Positions 40,301 to 55,208 of a DNA stretch of 64,000 nucleotides are shown in pieces. This DNA comes from Rhizoctonia solani (Eukaryota > Basidiomycota > Agaricomycetes > Cantharellales > Ceratobasidiaceae), in contig NC_057373.1 in NCBI RefSeq assembly GCF_016906535.1, forward strand, positions 744,001 through 808,000. Direction: 5' to 3'. The stretch's first letter is position 1; each line of letters starts with the position of its first letter. Both the position numbers and the translations under genes were made by a program. The notes under the pieces were generated by a model that ran no database searches, was not told the origin of the DNA, and saw nothing but the letters and a program-made list of their open reading frames with translations.

Positions 40301-41677
40301 GTCATGTTTGGGTTTCATCTCTACTCAAATATCGTCCAGTGCCGAATTGTTGGAAGAGGCAGGCGTGTCGGTCACCAAGATGGAAGAAAAGATGAATAGC
40401 ACTGCGAACCAGAATGGCGATGCTGAGGAAACGGGCGATGCTGCATCCGAGACTGGATCCGCATCCACCACCCCCTTGCCTGAATCGGGCACTACTACGC
40501 GACGGAAATCACGTACTGCCCCTAGCTCGACAGCACCCAACTCCCATTCTGGAACTCCAGAATCAACCCACCCTGTTAACCAACGCGCAGCAGCGCGCGC
40601 ACAGGCAGCCGAACACAAGGGTCTTGTCAAACAACGCCAGGCCCATATCGACGAGGCCGCCAAGCTCGAAAAGCAGCTCGCCGAGATTGAGCGCGAGTTT
40701 AGGCAGTTGTTGGGCGCGACTCGTATGAAGCCATTGGGAAAGGATCGATTCCACAATCGTTTATGGTGGTTCGATGGGATTGCTGGAGTCGGGGCAACAG
40801 GGAAAGTTTCTGAAGGGAAGGGGAACAAGGGGAAAGGTCGAACAGTCGAAAAGGAGAGGGAGCGAGAAGCACAGGGCGTTGGAAGAATCTTCTTGCAAGG
40901 CCCCGAAAAGGGAGAATGGGAGTTTGTCATGAACGGGCGTGACGAACGAGCTGTGCAGGCGCGAAGAATTGCCGAGGAGGGAGAGGAGTTTATGCTCGAG
41001 CCCGGCGAGTGGGCCATGTATGCGGAACCCGAGCAGGTAAGAGATAGAGTTTTTAATCCACTCGTGCGGGGGAAGGTGTGAGGTGGGCGGCAGTTTGGTG
41101 TGCTATGGGCGGTTATAGGTGTTGAGCTGGATCGGGACCTTGTGGATCCGTCTTCCATGTTTAGATATTGTTGCTGACCGATGGCTCTTTTACTCTAGAT
41201 TGAAGAATTTATTGCGTGGTTGAACCCCAAGGGAACGCGAGAGCTTCATCTGAAAAACTCCATGGCCAAATGGGGAGAACCATTGATGGCTGCTGTCGGG
41301 AAGCGTAGTTTGGTGAGCAGATGACTTTTCTTCCTGTCTTTTTTTCGTTTGCTCTAGACCTGGGACGGATCTTGTGTTATATGTTATGACTCGTGTCCCT
41401 GCCACCCAAGACATGGGTTATATGAGTGTATATTGCTCTCGATAGCCGGGTCTGATGGACGTTCGCTTGTAATGCGCTCGATGAGCGCTGTCGTCCATCA
41501 TGCAATCTACATTGATCAACGCTACAAGAGTAATTACTGACGCAATCTAACTTGCAGGAGCTATCTGGCGGCAATCGCGGACAAGCAAACGAGACGAGAC
41601 GTAGTAGTCGTGTGAAAGCTGGCGCTGGAGACAGTCGCGAGTCCTATCTTACTTGGACAAATAAACGTGTTAGATAA
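37347..41677 (+). CDS. ITC1: ISWI chromatin-remodelling subunit (ITC1/ACF1 type)
   Basis: A non-catalytic partner of the ISWI ATPase. The N-terminal WAC domain begins DVFYLEETGEIFLDYE and continues MSFYKMKVFQCETTGKGGL. The DDT domain reads EKFLMVWSILTTFG then KPLRLSFFTMDEFEQALNH. The WHIM region includes LTPRDKLELLAFLADLA and LGKDRFHNRLWWFDG. A basic tail ends SYLTWTNKRVR. Roughly 1,000 residues in many exons. One intron (donor at 39146) starts with GC in the context AAAG/GCAAG. Two single-base losses are inferred: at CCC 38302-38304, before VQVDPTSIAHRIGG, and at CC 38719-38720, before RDAAIASPW. The rest reads cleanly. Confidence 0.88.
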
Positions 41678-42339
41678 CCGGTCAAGTACGGAACTCTTTT
41701 GGGATGTCAATTAGTCGCTGTTTGTAATTCGTGTTTATAATCTTGGTCCGTTTTTGTTGCTATTGTTTTGGTTGATTGCAGTATTCAAGCAAATCGAGAT
41801 CATACCTCCGTTATGTGTCACCTGGGGTGAATCCTGTCCAATAGTTTGTGCGTATGCTTACGGCGGGATCGGCAATCATGGCAGGTTGCCCTTGTCGTCG
41901 GGGCACCAAGCTGATTGCCTGGGTCGGCCAAGTATTAAGGCACTCGGAAGTTGATTCTGCATAGTTGTGTTATCTGTAGCAATTGAGTATCTAAATGGTG
42001 GTAGGGTATATCCGGTATTCATTGCAACTGGTCCGGTAATTTATCTAAGCCAATTTCAACTATACTGCGTTCAGATAGAATGACTAAAAGTACAAACTGT
42101 GCTCCGGCCACTACAACTCATGTGACCCGTAGGCTCCCCAGGACAAGTATGTGGGGTAGTCATTGATACGCGGGCTGGTTCTGCCGTAGGAGGCGACTTC
42201 GGCTCAGACATGCACCCACCGCGAGAAGGTTCCAGTAAGCGCCTATACTCACCTAATATGGATAGGAGCCACTTTATATATTTTGGTTGGTTGATTTTCT
42301 TGTTTACCTAGCTCTCCGACTTTTCCCTCCACTATAGCC
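41678..42339. other. Intergenic, nothing recognised
   Basis: About 660 bp between tandem genes. No frame or element supported. Confidence 0.5.
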
Positions 42340-45120
42340 ATGGCTAGCAATACCCCGAATCAACGTTCGCATCCAACTCTCATACAGACAACTGGGACTC
42401 CGATTCGCTATGGAACGCCGGTCGGGCAAGGGACACACTTAATAGGGACACCAATCCCCAGACAGAATTTACAAGTCCAGGGTGGGGATCCCGACACACC
42501 GAGAAGAAGTTCGTTTTCAGGCCGAATGAGGGCGGCGTCTCTCAGTGTCCGGGATGCAATTGGATCATGTACGTCTCAATTATGTCGACCAGTTTTAATT
42601 TGACGTTAATCTCTTCAATTGATTTTAAATCCAGATCAACACTCCCAGACTCAGCTTTATGGTACTTTTTTGGGCTCCCCCTCGAACGTCAGCCATATGC
42701 GAAGAAGATTGGAAGATGAAGAGGCCAATGTATCGGAGGATGGGGATCTCACTGGCGAGGAGGAGTGGTCAGATGAAGAACGGGAAGGTGATGACTATGA
42801 CGTCGATGAAGAACAAGAACAGGACGACGAATCCCATGACTTGGACGCTCAACGCCTAATCATTCGACCCGGACCGATGCTCAACGAGTATGGAACTAGT
42901 CCACGTTCCATATTACGCGAGCCTGGGTCTGTTGCGTCCAGTCCAGATGAACGGCGGCTATTACTCGCCACCAAGGTACCAACATATTCGGACAACGCGA
43001 GCGATTCTAGGGGACGGCCCCTTGGACAAACATTTACCAGTAATTCATCCCCTCGTACCCGCCGGCTCTCGATAGTTAGTCGCCGGAAGAGCATCTCCAG
43101 ACCACCCCGGGGATCTTCCAGTTATGGACAAACTGTGAGTTGCTAACGGGATTCACCCCACGGTATGTTTGACCCGTCCCTACTATATCACAGCTCTTCA
43201 ACGCGATCGCCATCTTGCTTGGTGTCGGGATGCTTTCGGAGCCACTGGCATTCGCATATGCCGGATGGGTTGGAGGTTTCATCTTGATTACGTTCTATGG
43301 ATTTTTGACTTGCTACACGTGAGTTGAATCGCGCCTCGATTAAGGTTCCAAAGTGACGTTTTCCAGTGCGAAAATACTCGCACGAATCATTTTGTCCGAC
43401 GGACGGTTGCGCACGTACGCTGACATTGGTCAAAAGGCATTCGGGCCAAGGAGCAATGCCTTTACCAGCTTACTTTTCTGTTTGGAGCTTTTCTCTCTTA
43501 GGCGAGTACGCATTTAGTCAGTATTAGAAACTGACAAGTTGACATGAATCGTTTTAGTGTTGTGCTTGTAGTCTTATTTAGCGATAGTATGCACGCAGTC
43601 GCACCACAATTCTCCTCCCATGAATACAAAGTGCTAGGCCTTATCATGTAAGTTTTCCTGGTGTTCCAAGTTGTCGAGCCTATTGCTGACCACCTCTCGC
43701 AACTCCCTTATCGTCAACTGTTGGCGTATACATTCAACTCGACCCACGCTTAATTTGGAACTCGACCCATCCCGGGAACTCGGTTCAGACTATTGCCCTC
43801 GATCTTTTTGCCACTCCATCTCCTATCTTTTGCATCTTTACTTGGGATATTGGCAACTGTGTTTATTATTGTTGTGATATTTGTTGATGGATTCTCCAAG
43901 GTATGTCCAAGACATCTGTCTGATTTTGACTATCGATCTCACGATCGCCGCGTCTACTCCTCACATGCATGTAAAATTGGCTCAATTGGTTCAATCGGAC
44001 CTTCAATCATACAACCTCTGCCCAAAAAATTAATACAGACTCAAGCTCCTGGAAGTCTGTGGGAAGCAGCGCCAACAGACTTGGCTCCCAACTGGGCCGC
44101 GCTTCCGGTGTCCTTTGGGCTTTTTATGGCTGGCGTAAGTGGTTCTCATCGGATGCATGTTTATTGCGTGAGAACTGACAAATACGCTTCCGGATCTCGT
44201 ACTCTATCCAAACCTTGGGTACTCGAGTAGTTCGCTGGTCACGCTGTCATACCTTCGTTAGCACGGGACATGGCAGAGCCAGAACACTTTGACAGCATGA
44301 TTAACTGGGCGTTCGTAAGTGCAATTACTGCCCCCCCTTGAACATTAGTATGAACACCCAAGGTAGTTCGTCGCTACCCTTGTGTATGGTATTGTTGGTG
44401 CCGGCGGATATGTTATGTTTGGGAGGGACGTAAGCGATGAAGTGAGTAAAGCTCTAAGAGCATTTCAATGGCTCGGTGCCAATTTACCAACCGCGAAACT
44501 AGGTTAGCGTCGACTTAATGAAGATACCCGAATATAATCAAACTCTTAACAAGGTAGCTGTGTGGATGTTGGTTATCAGCCCATTGTAAGCACCTATAAT
44601 CTTTGGATATAGCATCGCGTACTCAAATGCGGGCTTTTAGGACTAAATTTGCCTTGTGCACTCGCCCTGTAAGATCAACCCCGATTTTTGGTTGCACATC
44701 CCACTAATCTCCGCTCTAGTAAATATCACCATCGAAATTATGCTCGGAATCGAACAATCTCATGCCCCGGCTCATTCACCCGAACGACCTCCCTCTCCAT
44801 CACAAAAACAGCAAGCACATATCGACATGGTTCCTTCTCACCAAGCTCGCGAAAAGCGAAACAATATCCTGCGTGCTATCGAGCGCACCGGTCTTGCTCT
44901 AGCCGTGGTTGCGGTTGCGATTCTGTTCCCAGAATTCGGAGTCGTCATGGCCTTCCTTGGCGCATTCAGCGCGTTTATGTTGTGTGTCATTGGCCCTATA
45001 TGCGCCAAATCTGCATTGAACCGAAAGGTCGAAGTTCTCGACGCATTTTTACTGGTTGTTGCAGTCGGAATGGCTGGTGCTGGAACTTGGGTCGCGTTTG
45101 CAACAGGAAAGGGTGCATAG
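42340..45120 (+). CDS. AVT-type amino-acid transporter, probably vacuolar
   Basis: A member of the amino acid/auxin permease (AAAP) superfamily. A long hydrophilic N-terminus (about 230 residues) holds a strongly acidic stretch (EEEWSDEEREGDDYDVDEEQ) and an Arg/Ser-rich part, as in fungal vacuolar Avt proteins. About 10-11 membrane segments follow, starting LFNAIAILLGVGMLSEPLAF, with AGFAGHAVIPSLARDM and VYGIVGAGGYVMFG as family motifs, ending in two C-terminal helices. Its job is probably proton-coupled amino-acid exchange at the vacuole; direction and substrate are unknown. The intron before NITIEIMLGIEQ ends CTCTAG at 44719, and its join is off by one unless a G is missing there. It converges on the eIF3k gene with a 188-bp gap. 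Confidence 0.88.
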
Positions 45121-45308
45121 ACATGGATATGACCCCCAAGAGGACGTTTCTAGGGAGGTAGAGGCCGATTGAGGGTACATATATGGTTTGAGTTTCGATA
45201 GTAATTTCACCACATCACTAGGTTTGGGAATTTTAGAGCACACCTCTTTCATCATATTCAAGCGTTGTAACTCCCAAATAATTATCATACACACATTCAG
45301 ATATAACG

Positions 45309-46362
45309 TTATACCGCCTGGGCCTGAGAGATTATCTTTGTGAGTTCTGTAATGATATTGCGTTAGTAGATACTCCTTGAATCTAGTCACGGCACTTACG
45401 AGGAAGCTGGATGTTCTCTCTAATGACAGTCGCAACTGGTTGATTGTCTGGGTTCGGTGGGATAGCAATGACACCCGTCGCCGCATCTAGCTCCCATCCA
45501 AGCGATTCGACGTAACTGTCCAAGTCTGAATCTGTATATCCAGTCGTCAGCTCCGAGTGCCATGTACATCAGGCAGTATTATAGGGCCGGCAGGTGATAA
45601 AACGAGGGAAACACAGGAGCGCCTGACATACCGTCAAGATCCAAGTACGTGCCCAACCGTTTTCGCGTAATAGTCTTGAAAGCAGCCGTCACCGCTCGAA
45701 CCGCTACTTCACGGACCGAATCTTCAAACCCTACAACCTCGACAGTATAGTTCTCCCGTAGAGCAGCGCATGCCTCGGATCGATAGAAAGCCCAAAAGGC
45801 AGGAAAACGGCATGCTAGGAGTTGTGTAGACAATTGGGTAAGAATCTGCAGAGCGCCTGGCAGAGGGTCTGGTTCCCCATCGGGGAGAGGAAGGTTCTAT
45901 AATAAATTTGAGTTTTAGTAGATGTATTGTCCTCCAAAATTAACACTTACTTGTCGCTCACCGAGAAGTGCTACGCAAAGGTTAAAGTCGCATGCTGGTG
46001 CCGCCGTGAGGGATTTTATAAGAATATTAATGACTACATCTGGGTTGTAGAGATCGGGGTTAAACTGATAACTATGTATCAAGAGGGATTGTCATTGGAT
46101 ATCTACACCCGGTTAGAATTCTGAGAGGACATACAGTTTAAGGATAGCGAGGTTAGCAAGGCAGTCGTATTCCTTTTCCCTAATTTGATGATAAAGATAA
46201 TCTTCAAGTAGGCCGGCATTGTGAGGGTTATAGCGATCTGAATGCCCTTAGTAAATAAAATCGGCGATATATGGACCGAAAACCTACCCACGCCATCAAC
46301 CAGCTGGTCAATAACCTCCGGTCTAGCTTCCGGCTTCAGCCATTTTTTAGCGACGATGCCAT
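45309..46362 (-). CDS. EIF3K: Translation initiation factor eIF3 subunit k
   Basis: A small PCI-domain subunit of eIF3. Recognisable blocks: RPEVIDQLVDGV, DRYNPHNAGLLEDYLYHQIR, NLAILKLYQFNPDLYNPDVV, then the helix region ending GFEDSVREVAVRAV, then YLDLDG, SYVESLGWELD, IPPNPDNQP and a terminal KIISQAQAV. About 240 residues, normal for the family. Six exons with short introns. The best start is the ATG at 46362 (MASSLK...), but its frame reaches a stop unless one A is added to the run at 46343-46348; without that the next blocks have no start codon. It lies head-to-head with the WDR5 gene, start codons about 138 bp apart. Confidence 0.9.
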
Positions 46363-46500
46363 TGCTGTCTGCGAATACAAGATAGAGGCAATTGCAAGAT
46401 CAAATAAGTTTTGAACGTGATCGACGAGACGAAAGGGGTTTGATTATCTAAAAACACTGTTCAGGGGCGGTCCTCCATCCCAACGTTGACACAGGCAGTC

Positions 46501-48038
<1,538 letters not shown>

Positions 48039-48740
48039 TCGAAGACACCTCATTCACACAACAACTGTATTGTTACTATTCATCTTCGAATTTAAACACT
48101 ATTTGTTTTTCACGGAGAGTGCGGCAATGTCGAAGCGTATATGGTTTGAAGCGGTAAGCCCGACTACGCCGTGTTCAGGTCACCTTTTGCTTGTGTATTG
48201 TTCCGCATGGACTACTGCCTGGCTGGGTGTTCACACTGGCATTCCAAGTTAGCCGGTATCTTTGGAATGTTCTTGACCCATCTTCATCAAGGGAAAGTCA
48301 CGTCCTAACTCTGGCTATCGACATCGATGCTAGGGGGATACTCTTGCATAATACAATACATTTGGTCGGCGAAACAAGAGCTCGGCATGTGACAGGCCGC
48401 GTTGGGGCTTCGATACGCTAACAGTTTACGCGATGGCTTCGGCTTGGTAAACGCAGCGTGGCTAGTTGCTGTGTAACTGGCGCTTAGCTCTTTCCCCACG
48501 CATCCCGACGCAATCCCGATAGCTTTCCATGTGCATCCCGTTTCTAACGGACACGATGTACCGTGTGCTCAATGTTTGCCGACACAAGCCTAGTATTCGC
48601 CTTCTTCGCCTATCTATTATCACTGTTGCCCTGATTATTCTCACTCGTAACTGGGCATCTATGATTTCGGACGGGATTATGGACTCCGTATTTAATCTGG
48701 TCGGGCACACCGTAATTTGTGTCTCCAGAGCTCTTACAAC
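48039..48740. other. Intergenic, chitinase promoter
   Basis: About 700 bp. No gene recognised. It presumably holds the promoter of the chitinase gene. Confidence 0.45.
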
Positions 48741-50953
48741 ATGTTCTCCAAACTTGTGGCCTTGGTTTTCGCCCTCGTGGCAAGTAAACATGCTCGTGGC
48801 GCGTACAACGTGAGTTCAGCTCCACTTGGCGTCTAATACACGGCTATAACATGTACATCTCTCTTCTCTTTTTTAGAACGCCTGCAACAATAATGTAGTT
48901 GCTTATTGGGGGCAAAATAGCTTTGGAGCGGTCGACAGCAACCAAGCCGGCTGGCAAAAACCGATTAGCTATTACTGTCAAGACGATTCTGTTGATGTAC
49001 TCCCTATCGCGTTCGTCAACCAATTCTTTGGCACGGTAAGTGTTTGGTAGCTATTGACTATATATATCTAATAACCCATTTAAATGGCTGTTGCTTGGAT
49101 CCATTTCAGGGTGGTCTCCCCGCTCTCAACTTGGCCAACACTTGTAATCCTACCGACCAAGGTGTCTTCCCTGGGACCGGGCTTGCCAACTGCCAATTCT
49201 TGGCTAGTGAAATCTCCGCGTGCCAGGCCAAAGGTACGTTTTGCACCCAAACAACGAAGGCAGTGGACTAAACGGATCGATTCAGGGAAACTCGTGACCT
49301 TGAGTCTCGGTGGCGCTGGTGGTGCCTATGGCTTCCAAAGCGACGCTGAAGGTGTTGCTTTTGCGAACACGGTATGGAACTTGTTCTTGGGAGGATCTTC
49401 GTCCACGAGGCCATTTGGTTCAGCCGTACTCGATGGGTAGGTGCTCTTCTTCTGAGAATGAATGCTCGACTAAGATTTGCCCTTTTCAGAGTTGATCTAG
49501 ATATCGAAGCCGGAACAGGGACAGGTTATGTTGCCTTTGTCAACCAGCTCCGCAGGTTAGTTGGCCCTGGGTGACTTCAAGACGCCAGAGGCTAATTCCC
49601 TCAAATAAAACAGCAAATTCAACGGTGCCAGCAAAAAGTACTATATCACTGCTGCCCCTCAATGTGTTTACCCCGATTCTGCTCTCGGCTCAGTGCTCAA
49701 TAATGCCTTCTTCGACGCAGTATATGTTCAATTCTGTGTGTGGTGGCTCGCATAACCATTGTTTACCCAGCTAATCTCCATCGATTGATAGATAATAACC
49801 CATGTGGTTTGCAGACATATGGGAACGCTGCCAACTGGAACTACGGTAACTGGGTATGTGGATGATCAATTTCTGCTGTATAAGTTGACCTGATATATGC
49901 GCATATATAGGACTACTGGGCGCGTAACATTTCTCCCAACAAGAACGTTAAATCTATATTGGAGCACCAGCAGCACAGAGAGCAGCAGGAAGTGGATACG
50001 TCGATGCTGCGACCTTACAAAAGATTTCCCTTGAGACCCGCTCCAATTTCCCCAGGTAAACTTTGAATTGAGAACCAGACTCGATGGTAGCTAATATTAT
50101 CGGGAATAGCTTTGGAGGCGTTATGTTCTGGGACGCGTCTCAAGCATATAACAACAACCGCTTTGATAAAGCAGTTAAATCATTCTTGGAAGCACTTGCG
50201 GAACAACATTCAATTATCCGGCATGCGATGCCCCGACCTGGACCGCTAGTGGCCAATACCCAGCCGGCTCTAAGGCAAGTAGCATGTAAAGGGCTACTAT
50301 ATTAAAGGATTGACCCCCATTAAAGGTTTCTTATCAAGGTTACGTCTGGCAAGCCAAGTGGTATGCGTCTGGTGCCCCAACAAACGATGCTTCGGGAACA
50401 TGGGACCCAGGTTTGTGTATTTTATTGAGCTTGATTACAGTAGTTTAGAACAATTGAACAGTGAAAGCCTGTGGAGGAGCAACCACCCAGCCTCCAACTA
50501 CCACCACTACCACCACTTCTCGACCAATCACAACTCCTCCTGTCACCACCACCACTACCACCTCGACACCTCCCACTACTACACCCCCCACTACCGGTAG
50601 CTGCGCTGGCCTCGCCGCCTGGAGTAGTGGAATCGCATATACGGCTGGCAATGTTGTTACATATGGAGGTGAGCCCGTGCCATATATTCCATTTCCTGAG
50701 CTTGGGCTGACTAGTTTGCGTTTAGGCCATCGCTGGACGGCTAAATGGTGGAACCAGGTAGGCGTCGAAGTACTACTGGTAACATTCCGTGGACTGACAG
50801 ACTTTTACATAGGCTGAGACCCCAGGAGGCGCCTCCGGTGCTTGGACAGACAGTGGGGCGTGCACGGCTCCAGAATTTTTAGGTTCTAGATTACATGTCC
50901 TGGTTATTGGTATATGGGACTATGCATGGGTTGGTATCATGTCCGAAGTGTAG
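48741..50953 (+). CDS. Secreted GH18 endochitinase with two chitin-binding modules
   Basis: Cleaves chitin at beta-1,4 bonds outside the cell or in the wall. The signal peptide is [20 protein letters not shown]. The catalytic barrel begins [13 protein letters not shown] and holds [13 protein letters not shown] and the active-site DGVDLDIE (DxxDxDxE, Glu as acid). A CBM5/12-type module ([20 protein letters not shown]) follows, then a Thr/Pro linker of about 45 residues (50478-50600), then a second CBM5/12-type module ([27 protein letters not shown]). About ten introns, one with a GC donor (50275). Losses of one base are inferred at AAA 49950-49952 and GG 50188-50189. The end is uncertain because of a T run at 50876-50880; the downstream stop is given. 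Confidence 0.9.
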
Positions 50954-51108
50954 TAGTTGATTTGAATATATTTGCATACAAATTTCCAATATTGATAGCG
51001 CTTGAGCTGTCAGAAGTACGCCATCAACACAGCACACCTTACATAACTGGAGGCGTTTCCACGACATGATCACTTCTGTGAAAGCCTGAGTGATCTATTC
51101 CAATCTCA

Positions 51109-52760
51109 ATGCTTAAATGCATGACAAAATCCCAACTTCGCATCTCCTACATTACCTGGTATAAGACGGTTCAGTCCTTGAACACTAAGGTCCGGGCTCA
51201 ACGATATCATAACTTCATCAAAACAAATGCTTCCCAAGGTCTCACTAATTTCTTACCCAAGTATCCGTGATTTATAGTGTTGATTAGGTCGAACGATCCG
51301 CATACCGCTACTTTCGGGAAATGTCATTGGTAGTGCAGTCTCGCGAGGAAATCGAAGGTGCGTATGCGATATAGCCATAGGAATATTTCCTAATCGACGA
51401 TACCTCCCTCAGCTACCAGGAGGACTCGCACGCAATAGCGGCTTTGTCATTAAACCCAAAAGAGTTACAGGCACATTTGCTGAAAAACTAGGTATCTTAT
51501 CTTGGGATCCCGGACGCGTGGGTCCAGAGCTGGCAGGTCAAGTCGTCTTCGTTGGAATATACGATGGTCATGGAGGCCCCAGCGTATCCCAATTCCTTCA
51601 ACAGGAACTCCATGGCTTGTTTGAATCAGTGCAACCCGAGTTAGCTCCCGATGCCATTTCATGGATGAAGAGTCAAGGTGGTATTGTAATGTGGATCCTA
51701 TACCTACTGAATGGCGACTCACCATTGGTAAGGGGCTACTTTAAGCGGTTCAAAGGAGGCGCACTCGAGCGTTGGGCCGAAAGGGGTGCCAAATCTCCCA
51801 CATTTGGTTTGGAAGCACGCTGCACTCTGGCATTTCTCGAAGTCAGTTTGTTTCATTAACATCCCCTGCAACATACCTGTATCGTGAACTTAGGCGGACA
51901 AACGCATATCGGAAATTCCCGAATCTGAGAAGTGTGGGGCAACATCGTCAGTCGTGTTACTTCACTCGCTCGAGGTTCCAGCCAGCCCTTTCTTTTCTTC
52001 TCACTTATTATCTCTTACGGTGGCCCACTGTGGGTAAGTATATGCTTCATATTGTTTTTCGACCCAGGCTACCCCATGTTTAGGGATACGCGAGTTCTGC
52101 TTTGCACGACGGAGGGTGGCTCTGCATACCCATTACGGAAACGCACCACGCCGATGCACGTGGAGAAGCTGCAAGGCTACGCAGGTTGGGCGCAGGTTTG
52201 GTCACAGACTCGTTTGGGGAGGCCCGGTAAGCAGCCTGTAATACATTGCGACCGTAAGTAACAAAGGCTTGATAGATGGATGGGTGCTCTAGCCAATACC
52301 CGGGGGTGAGTACAGTACCACGCGATTTCGATCTTCGGAGTTGATTCAGAGTATTACTAGGTTAGGAGACTTTCGATATAAAGCTTTTGGGGTGACACCG
52401 GAGCCTGAAATCACCTCAAAACTCCTGAATGGTATGCTTTAATTCTGTTATGTATGTCACCAATAACACGAGGTATGAGCAGGGGAACAGTATGCATTCG
52501 CTGTCCTAGTTTCTGATGGAATCACATCTACCTTATCCGATGCGGAAATTGTTGATGTTGCCCGGGGCGCACCGGACCCCCAAAAGGCGGCAAAAGCTAT
52601 CGTCAGTTTAGCCGAGGAGTTGGGAAGTGAAGACAACGCCACCGCATTGGTCGTTCCTCTTGCAGGTTGGGGCAAGACAACGGGTATCGACAAAACGCTG
52701 GAGCTTAGAAACTATCGTAAGAAGATGATGATAGGGAGCGAAAGACAACGACGGACATAA
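51109..52760 (+). CDS. PP2C-type Ser/Thr phosphatase, probably mitochondrial
   Basis: A metal-dependent phosphatase. Blocks: VIGSAVSRGNRS, QEDSHAIAALSLNP (the start of the PP2C fold with its metal Asp), VFVGIYDGHGG (metal-binding motif), KCGATSSVVLLHS, AHCGDTRVLL, HHADARGEAARLRR, WMGALANTRGLGDFRYK, VSDGITSTLSDAEIVD and GSEDNATALVVPL. This organisation resembles fungal Ptc5/Ptc6-like proteins. The first exon (ATG 51109) is Arg/Lys/Ser/Thr-rich, as in a targeting sequence, but its support is weak. Losses of one base are inferred at AAAA 51458-51461 (otherwise a TAG follows) and CCC 52129-52131. It follows the chitinase on the same strand after about 155 bp. Confidence 0.87.
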
Positions 52761-55208
52761 TTTTCTAATATGGGTGTTGTGTCTACAAATCACAGTACAA
52801 TATCAATGCTCGGGCGTAGCACTCAGAACTTCAAGTAGCCACTAGCACATGCTTTGATCGAAGCCCAGAGAGCCCGCGCCACCCCATCGGAACTCTTTTG
52901 GGGATCAGATCGGATTCGTGTGGCTCCGGATCCAAGTGGCTACGGCACAACGGTTCGATTCCGTAAAGGCGGTGATAGTGATCGTTTCTCACATTGGACA
53001 CCGAAAGGTGCAGAAGCAACCCGAAGAATGAACCTTAACTCCTTTACTGGTGCCATAGATTTGATTCGACTGTGATTGTGTGAATCCCTAAATTATATAC
53101 CCCAGGGTTAACCATACATGTCGGTGGACCCTGTCGGATTATTGTAGAGATTTGAATGAGTAAATAATCAACGTGTTTTGACAATGCAAGGTAAGTCAGG
53201 TACGCGACATTGCAGCAGATCCCCTATAGCCGGATCTTCCCGATTCTTCCATCAAACTTGGGTGGGGAAACTGGCATGGGGACGACGAAACAAGCCTGAC
53301 GTAAGGCAGTTTACCAGTTCGGTTGCTTCTGGTAACTTGTGGTAAATGGTACATCTATAATTGACTTGCTTCCTTGAGTTGCTTCAAGGAGGGTCGTCTA
53401 GTACTGTAACCGAGGCAGATATATGGGTCGGGACTTACACGCCTCCTAATTACCGTGTAGCTGTGAACTCGGGAAGATACACAAAAGGAAGTCACTTTCT
53501 GCATGCTATGCGGTATATCCATTCTTTTGGGACAATTGACGAGGAACGGGTAAAACTAGCCACCATACCTCTTTGTGATTGTTGGTATTGTCGTTACAGT
53601 TTTACACCGCGGAAATGCCATTCCGGTGCGAACTTAAGTGTGGTCGCCTATACGCATCGTGGCGCTTCATTTGATCAACGTTGAAGTGTGTAGGTGAGGC
53701 TATGGGATAGGTTTCTATCGTGGAGGTACATGCAGCTACTAGTGCTTGTGAAAGATTGTGGAGCAATAATTCATCTTCATTAGAAACACTCGGACTGTGT
53801 GCATAGACGTCGTTGCCTTGGGGTAAACACGCACTATCTCCATCGCCTGTTATAAATAAGACCCGAGGTGCTCAGAGTTTGGTTATGGTTCTACTAAAAT
53901 CTGGTACAGATGTCTGGTAAGTTAGCTACGCTTGCAAAAGACAAGAAAGTTGTAACCAAGCAGCCTAATATTGATTAACTAGAGGAGATCCCGGGGAATA
54001 TTTTGAAACTACACAATAGGTATGTCAGAACACGGGTGTTCCTTACGTATACACAGTAGTTCTCGCTAACAAACGGTCCGGCCAAAGTCTCCAGTTCAGT
54101 GGGAAATCCCCCAAATTGGAGTGGACCGAATATTGTCGGGGTCCATTACATAACTGTGTTTGGACTTCAACGCTAAAAGGTTTGTTTTCAAAAAGATCTG
54201 GTGTGTATATGCTCCTCAAGGGGATCTGATTTTGGGCGCGAACTCTCAGTGGATGGAGTGGAAGTAGGAACGGGCCATGGGTCAAGAAAACAAGTGTCCC
54301 GTGTAGGTGATTTTAGTCACCAATTTACCGAAAGCTCCTAAGCATTCGCGCGCAGGATTTGGCCGCAGGGCAAGCGTTGATAATACTTGGTCTCAAGACT
54401 GTGCAAGGAGATATGTGACAGAGTCAGGCCATGGTAACCACTTGACATAGCGCTTAATATCTGAGGCGGCGGAGGCGGTCTTTGAGAGATTGGCTCCAAA
54501 GTCCCAGGCTCTAAATGATGTAGAACATCTGCATACTATACATGTTATACAAAGGACGAATATTTAATAAGAATAGCCTCATCACATACTCATCTCTCTC
54601 GCCTTGAACATATCCACATCTGTAATTCTTTCGGGATGCCCCTCATGTTGTGCACAGTTGTGCAGTTAGCCTCGAGTCGATGGAACTACGTGATAGAATT
54701 GCATTGGCGACAGCTTATGTTTAAGAAGCAAACCTCAGTTATGTCTGGTAAAGTATTAGCACAATCAACCAATTCTGAAATTTCATACGAGGCTACGTTT
54801 GTTTCCTTGCATCTCCGGGCATCTCTAGAGACCTAAACTGCATCGTGATAAACTCTATTTGAAATTAGCCACGAGCCTCTTATGCCCGCTACAAGAATTT
54901 GGATCTCCGGGGAAGTCGCTGGTTTTGTTAGTATACGATAGTGACACGGTTCAACCAGGGATAAATACAGTTGGGTGCTAGTTTTGGGCCATAGTCTATA
55001 TTTTCGTCGGGACTGTACTCGATAAATACAATGTACTACATGAGCAGCGTTGAAGTCGCTTGATTTAGATCCACTGTTCTATTAGCTTTAAGATGGATAT
55101 TTAGGATACCCGGGCGAACTTGAATCAGTCTGCCTTCTCACTGGCCGAGTTGCCTTTTGGAGAATCAAGACTTCGCCTCCAATTTCGAGTGGCTAGAAAG
55201 TGTTCCAA
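52761..55208. other. 2.4-kb region, no certain gene
   Basis: Frames at 52854-53075 and 53361-53684 (plus) look partly protein-like (for example SDRIRVAPDPSGYGTTVRFR) but have no family, start or exon context. They may be decayed genes. The rest is featureless. Confidence 0.35.

Noticed and set aside
40325..41158. 277-codon frame on the minus strand
   Set aside because: It is the antisense shadow of the ITC1 exon; the plus strand has the WHIM motifs.
52854..53684. Two protein-like frames after the PP2C gene
   Set aside because: No family, no start context and no splice partners. Possible relics, not callable genes.
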